Shown piece after piece: positions 61,625 through 64,000 of a stretch of DNA of 64,000 bases. The notes under the pieces were generated by a model. That model was not told where the DNA came from. It made no database searches and was given only the letters and a program-made list of their open reading frames with translations. The DNA is from Propionispora sp. 2/2-37 (GTDB lineage: Bacteria > Bacillota > Negativicutes > Propionisporales > Propionisporaceae), in contig NZ_CYSP01000011.1 of NCBI RefSeq assembly GCF_001298735.1, positions 62,001 through 126,000 on the forward strand, read 5' to 3'. The number at the start of each line of letters is the position of its first letter. The first letter of the stretch is position 1. The translations under genes and the position numbers were made by a program.

Positions 61625-63265
61625 CTACGCCATAAATCGTTCCAGGTCGTCCGCCACGCTGCCAACACCGCCGATTCCGAAATTGTCCACCAGCACTTTT
61701 GCTACATTCGGTGATAAAAAGCCCGGTAACGTCGGCCCTAAGTGAATATTTTTAACCCCTAAATGGAGCAATGCCAGCAAAACGATAACCGCCTTTTGTT
61801 CATACCAGGCAATATTGTAGGCAATGGGCAGTTGATTCACATCTTCAAGCCCAAAAACCTCTTTTAATTTCAGTGCAATCACTGCCAGCGAATAGGAGTC
61901 GTTGCATTGTCCGGCATCCAATACGCGGGGAATACCGCCGATGTCGCCAAGTTCCAATTTGTTGTAACGGTATTTGGCACAGCCGGCCGTCAGAATCACC
62001 GTATCCTGCGGCAGCGCCTTGGCAAACTCACTGTAGTAACCCCTGCTTTTCATGCGCCCGTCACAACCGGCCATAACAAAAAACTTCTTAATGGCACCTG
62101 CTTTTACAGCCTCAATCACTTTGTCTGCCAGACTTAATACCTGATGGTGCGCAAAACCGCCGACGATTTCACCCTGTTCCAGAGCAACCGGAGGTTTGCA
62201 TTGTTTGGCGTGGTTAATGATTGGCGAAAAATCCTTTGCCCTTCCGTCCACCCGGTCGGGAATCCGCTTTACGCCGTCAAATCCGACCACTCCGGTAACA
62301 TACACCCGGTCCCGATAGCTTGCTTTCGGAGTGATCAGACAATTCGTTGTCATTAAAATCGGTCCGTTAAAAGTCTCAAACTCTTTATCCTGCAGCCACC
62401 AGGCATTGCCGTAATTACCTACGAAATGGTCATATTTCTTAAACGCCGGATAATAATGGGCAGGAAGCATTTCCCCATGGGTATACACATCTACTCCGGT
62501 ACCCTTTGTCTGTTCCAGCAGTTCCGCCAAATCCTTCAGATCATGACCGCTGATTAAAATGGCCGGATTATTCCGCACTCCAATATTAACTTTGGTAATT
62601 TCAGGGTTGCCGTAAGTGGTGGTATTGGCCCGGTCCAAGAGAGCCATAACCTCTACACCGAATTTACCGCATTCCAGCACCAGGGCCACCAGTTCATCAA
62701 CACCCAATTGATCGTCGGTCGTGGCCTCCAGCGCCTGCTGCATAAAGGCAAACAAATTTTCATCCTGATACCCCAGCGTAAACGCATGTTCCGCATACGC
62801 CGCCATTCCTTTTACGCCATAAATCAGCAGTTCCCGCAGCGAACGTACATCTTCATTTTCGGTTGTCAAAATGCCGACCGTGGTGGCCTTAACATCAAAA
62901 TCTTCCGGCGCAGCCGACCATACGGCGCTGTCATGGGCCGCTTCAAAAGCAAGCCCTGCCTTGGCCAGATCTGCTTTAACCGCATCGCGGACAGCCAGCG
63001 CCTGCTGAATCCTGTCGACAAAATATTGCCGGTCAAAATTCGCATTGGTAATGGTGGCAAATAAAGACTCCATGACAAACCGGTCAACTTTCGGTTTGGC
63101 CAAGCCGGCCTGTCTGGCACGAATATGATATATGGAAATACCTTTTAATGTATAGATCAACAAATCCTGCAAATTGGCAACATCCGCCGTTTTTCCGCAA
63201 ACACCGCGCAGTGTGCAGCCTGTCCCCTTGGCGGTTTCCTGACATTGATAGCAAAACATTCCCAT
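61625..63265 (-). CDS. hcp: Hybrid cluster protein (hydroxylamine/NO reductase)
   Basis: 546 residues. The N-terminal [26 protein letters not shown] gives the Cys motif for the [4Fe-4S] cluster. Hybrid [4Fe-2O-2S] cluster ligands lie in [56 protein letters not shown] and [10 protein letters not shown]. It reduces nitric oxide or hydroxylamine under anaerobic nitrosative stress. AGGAGG lies 9 nt before the ATG. A perfect Crp/Fnr-type palindrome lies about 90 nt upstream, pointing to control by an HcpR/Fnr-like regulator. Confidence 0.96.
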   Translation of the reverse strand: MGMFCYQCQETAKGTGCTLRGVCGKTADVANLQDLLIYTLKGISIYHIRARQAGLAKPKVDRFVMESLFATITNANFDRQYFVDRIQQALAVRDAVKADLAKAGLAFEAAHDSAVWSAAPEDFDVKATTVGILTTENEDVRSLRELLIYGVKGMAAYAEHAFTLGYQDENLFAFMQQALEATTDDQLGVDELVALVLECGKFGVEVMALLDRANTTTYGNPEITKVNIGVRNNPAILISGHDLKDLAELLEQTKGTGVDVYTHGEMLPAHYYPAFKKYDHFVGNYGNAWWLQDKEFETFNGPILMTTNCLITPKASYRDRVYVTGVVGFDGVKRIPDRVDGRAKDFSPIINHAKQCKPPVALEQGEIVGGFAHHQVLSLADKVIEAVKAGAIKKFFVMAGCDGRMKSRGYYSEFAKALPQDTVILTAGCAKYRYNKLELGDIGGIPRVLDAGQCNDSYSLAVIALKLKEVFGLEDVNQLPIAYNIAWYEQKAVIVLLALLHLGVKNIHLGPTLPGFLSPNVAKVLVDNFGIGGVGSVADDLERFMA

Positions 63266-63346
63266 GAAAATAATCCTCCTCTATTTATCGTTTTCCCTAA
63301 ATCCGGGTTGTATAGGATTATCATATAGGAAACCGTAAGGATGCGC

Positions 63347-63362
63347 TGTGACATAAGTCACA
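63347..63362. promoter_or_regulatory. Crp/Fnr-family operator upstream of hcp
   Basis: TGTGA-CATAAG-TCACA is a perfect match to the TGTGA-N6-TCACA consensus. It lies 82-97 nt before the hcp start in the gap after the rubrerythrin gene. HcpR regulators bind this kind of site before hcp. Confidence 0.75.
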
Positions 63363-63426
63363 ATGCCGGCTTTTTATGCAAAAAGATGTTACGCTAACAA
63401 TATGGCCGCCGACTTATTCTTTTTCA

Positions 63427-64000
63427 TTAATATGTTTCTACAAACACCTCAAAATAAGCTTTCGGATGAACACATGCCGGGCAGACTTCCGGAGCCGCAT
63501 CCCCTTCATGTATGTATCCACAGTTACCACATTTCCAGAAAACCTTGCCATCCTTCTTGAAGACTTTGCCTGTGGCAATGTTTTCTGCCAGTTTATTGAA
63601 CCTGGTTTCATGCCGCACTTCAGCCGAGGCAATCATTCTATAGGCGGCGGCAATTTCCGGAAATCCCTCTTTTGCAGCCACTCTGGCAAATTCCGGGTAT
63701 AATTCGGACCATTCTTCATTTTCACCGCTGGCAGCCGCTTTCAGATTGTCCAGTGTAGTTCCCTGGGCTACCGGATAGGAAGCCGTGATTTCCAGCATGG
63801 CAGGCAGTTCCTCCTTCAGTCCTTCCAGCAGGAATTTGTAAAACCGCTTACCATGCTCTTTTTCGTTTTCCGCGGTTTCAATAAAAATATTTTTGATCTG
63901 CTTATAACCTTCTTTATCGGCAACCGAGGCATAATAAGTATACCGGGTGCGGGCCTGGGATTCTCCCGCAAAAGATTTTAATAAATTTTCTGCAGTCTTC
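63427..64000 (-). CDS. rbr: Rubrerythrin (5' end outside window)
   Basis: 190 residues visible. Ferritin-like di-iron domain: ENLLKSFAGESQARTRYTYYA with the first Glu ligands, IFIETAENEKEHGKRFYKFL with ExxxH, ENEEWSELYPEFARVAAKEGF, and ASAEVRHETRFNKL with the second ExxxH. A C-terminal rubredoxin domain has CGNCGYIHEG and CPAC with four Cys. NADH-linked peroxidase protecting anaerobes from hydrogen peroxide. Only a few N-terminal residues lie beyond the right edge. It is upstream of hcp on the same strand, giving an oxidative/nitrosative stress group. Confidence 0.95.
   Translation of the reverse strand, partial: KTAENLLKSFAGESQARTRYTYYASVADKEGYKQIKNIFIETAENEKEHGKRFYKFLLEGLKEELPAMLEITASYPVAQGTTLDNLKAAASGENEEWSELYPEFARVAAKEGFPEIAAAYRMIASAEVRHETRFNKLAENIATGKVFKKDGKVFWKCGNCGYIHEGDAAPEVCPACVHPKAYFEVFVETY

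Overview
The window reads as chromosome from an endospore-forming, Gram-negative-type (diderm) Firmicute of the Negativicutes, most likely Sporomusaceae. It carries Firmicutes-type genes: RNA polymerase delta subunit, RNase J, YhaM, a leucine T-box, lysine and manganese riboswitches, a GerA-type germination operon and a SpoIID protein. It also encodes a small secreted beta-barrel-like protein that ends in phenylalanine, which fits an outer membrane. Most genes are on the minus strand. There is no rRNA, tRNA, CRISPR array, insertion sequence or prophage that I can see. Both window edges cut genes: pyrG at the left and a rubrerythrin at the right.

Layout. 1-5.3 kb: housekeeping genes pyrG, rpoE, argS, a DUF1934 gene and a SpoIID-like gene, all minus. 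5.5-9.2 kb: outer-membrane-like protein, a small coiled-coil protein divergent from an XRE regulator, a Cys-rich unknown, and a VOC/metallo-beta-lactamase pair. 9.3-11.9 kb: an RpiB-family isomerase (of the EryI/DerI-like type) and a small transaldolase, divergent from a DeoR regulator. 11.9-16.2 kb: germination operon gerA-gerC-gerB plus a 41-residue membrane protein. 16.3-24.9 kb: CBS-domain membrane protein, pgm, a secreted unknown, an isochorismatase-family gene missing its middle, a TMEM165/GDT1 transporter under a yybP-ykoY riboswitch, and two amino-acid permeases, one under a lysine riboswitch.

24.9-35 kb: acetyltransferase, lipoprotein cyclophilin, EamA transporter, Uup ABC-F ATPase, a chemoreceptor, topB overlapping a DUF188 gene, and a DEDDh exonuclease. 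35-42.6 kb: a Crp/Fnr regulator divergent from a ferredoxin-like protein (probably HcpR/FrdX), leuA behind a leucine T-box, an L,D-transpeptidase, a 55-codon ORF without a normal start codon, YitT, feoA with a stand-alone FeoB GTPase domain, and a DtxR/MntR-type regulator. 42.8-49 kb: mannitol genes mtlA-mtlR-mtlF-mtlD and an HAD phosphatase. 49-54 kb: a 675-residue fusion of two CobT-like halves, a metallo-hydrolase, a minimal chemoreceptor and ubiX. 54-64 kb: a GGCT-like protein with a Cys tail, a probably frameshifted tiny gene with its own promoter and terminator, RNase J, an MFS transporter, YhaM, a DUF4127 protein, hybrid cluster protein behind a perfect TGTGA-N6-TCACA site, and rubrerythrin.

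The most interesting element is the CobT-CobT fusion. Its halves keep complementary parts of the CobT active site, which suggests a single-chain version of the ArsA/ArsB pair that activates phenolic lower ligands of cobamides in Sporomusa. All assignments come from reading the sequence; no database search was run.
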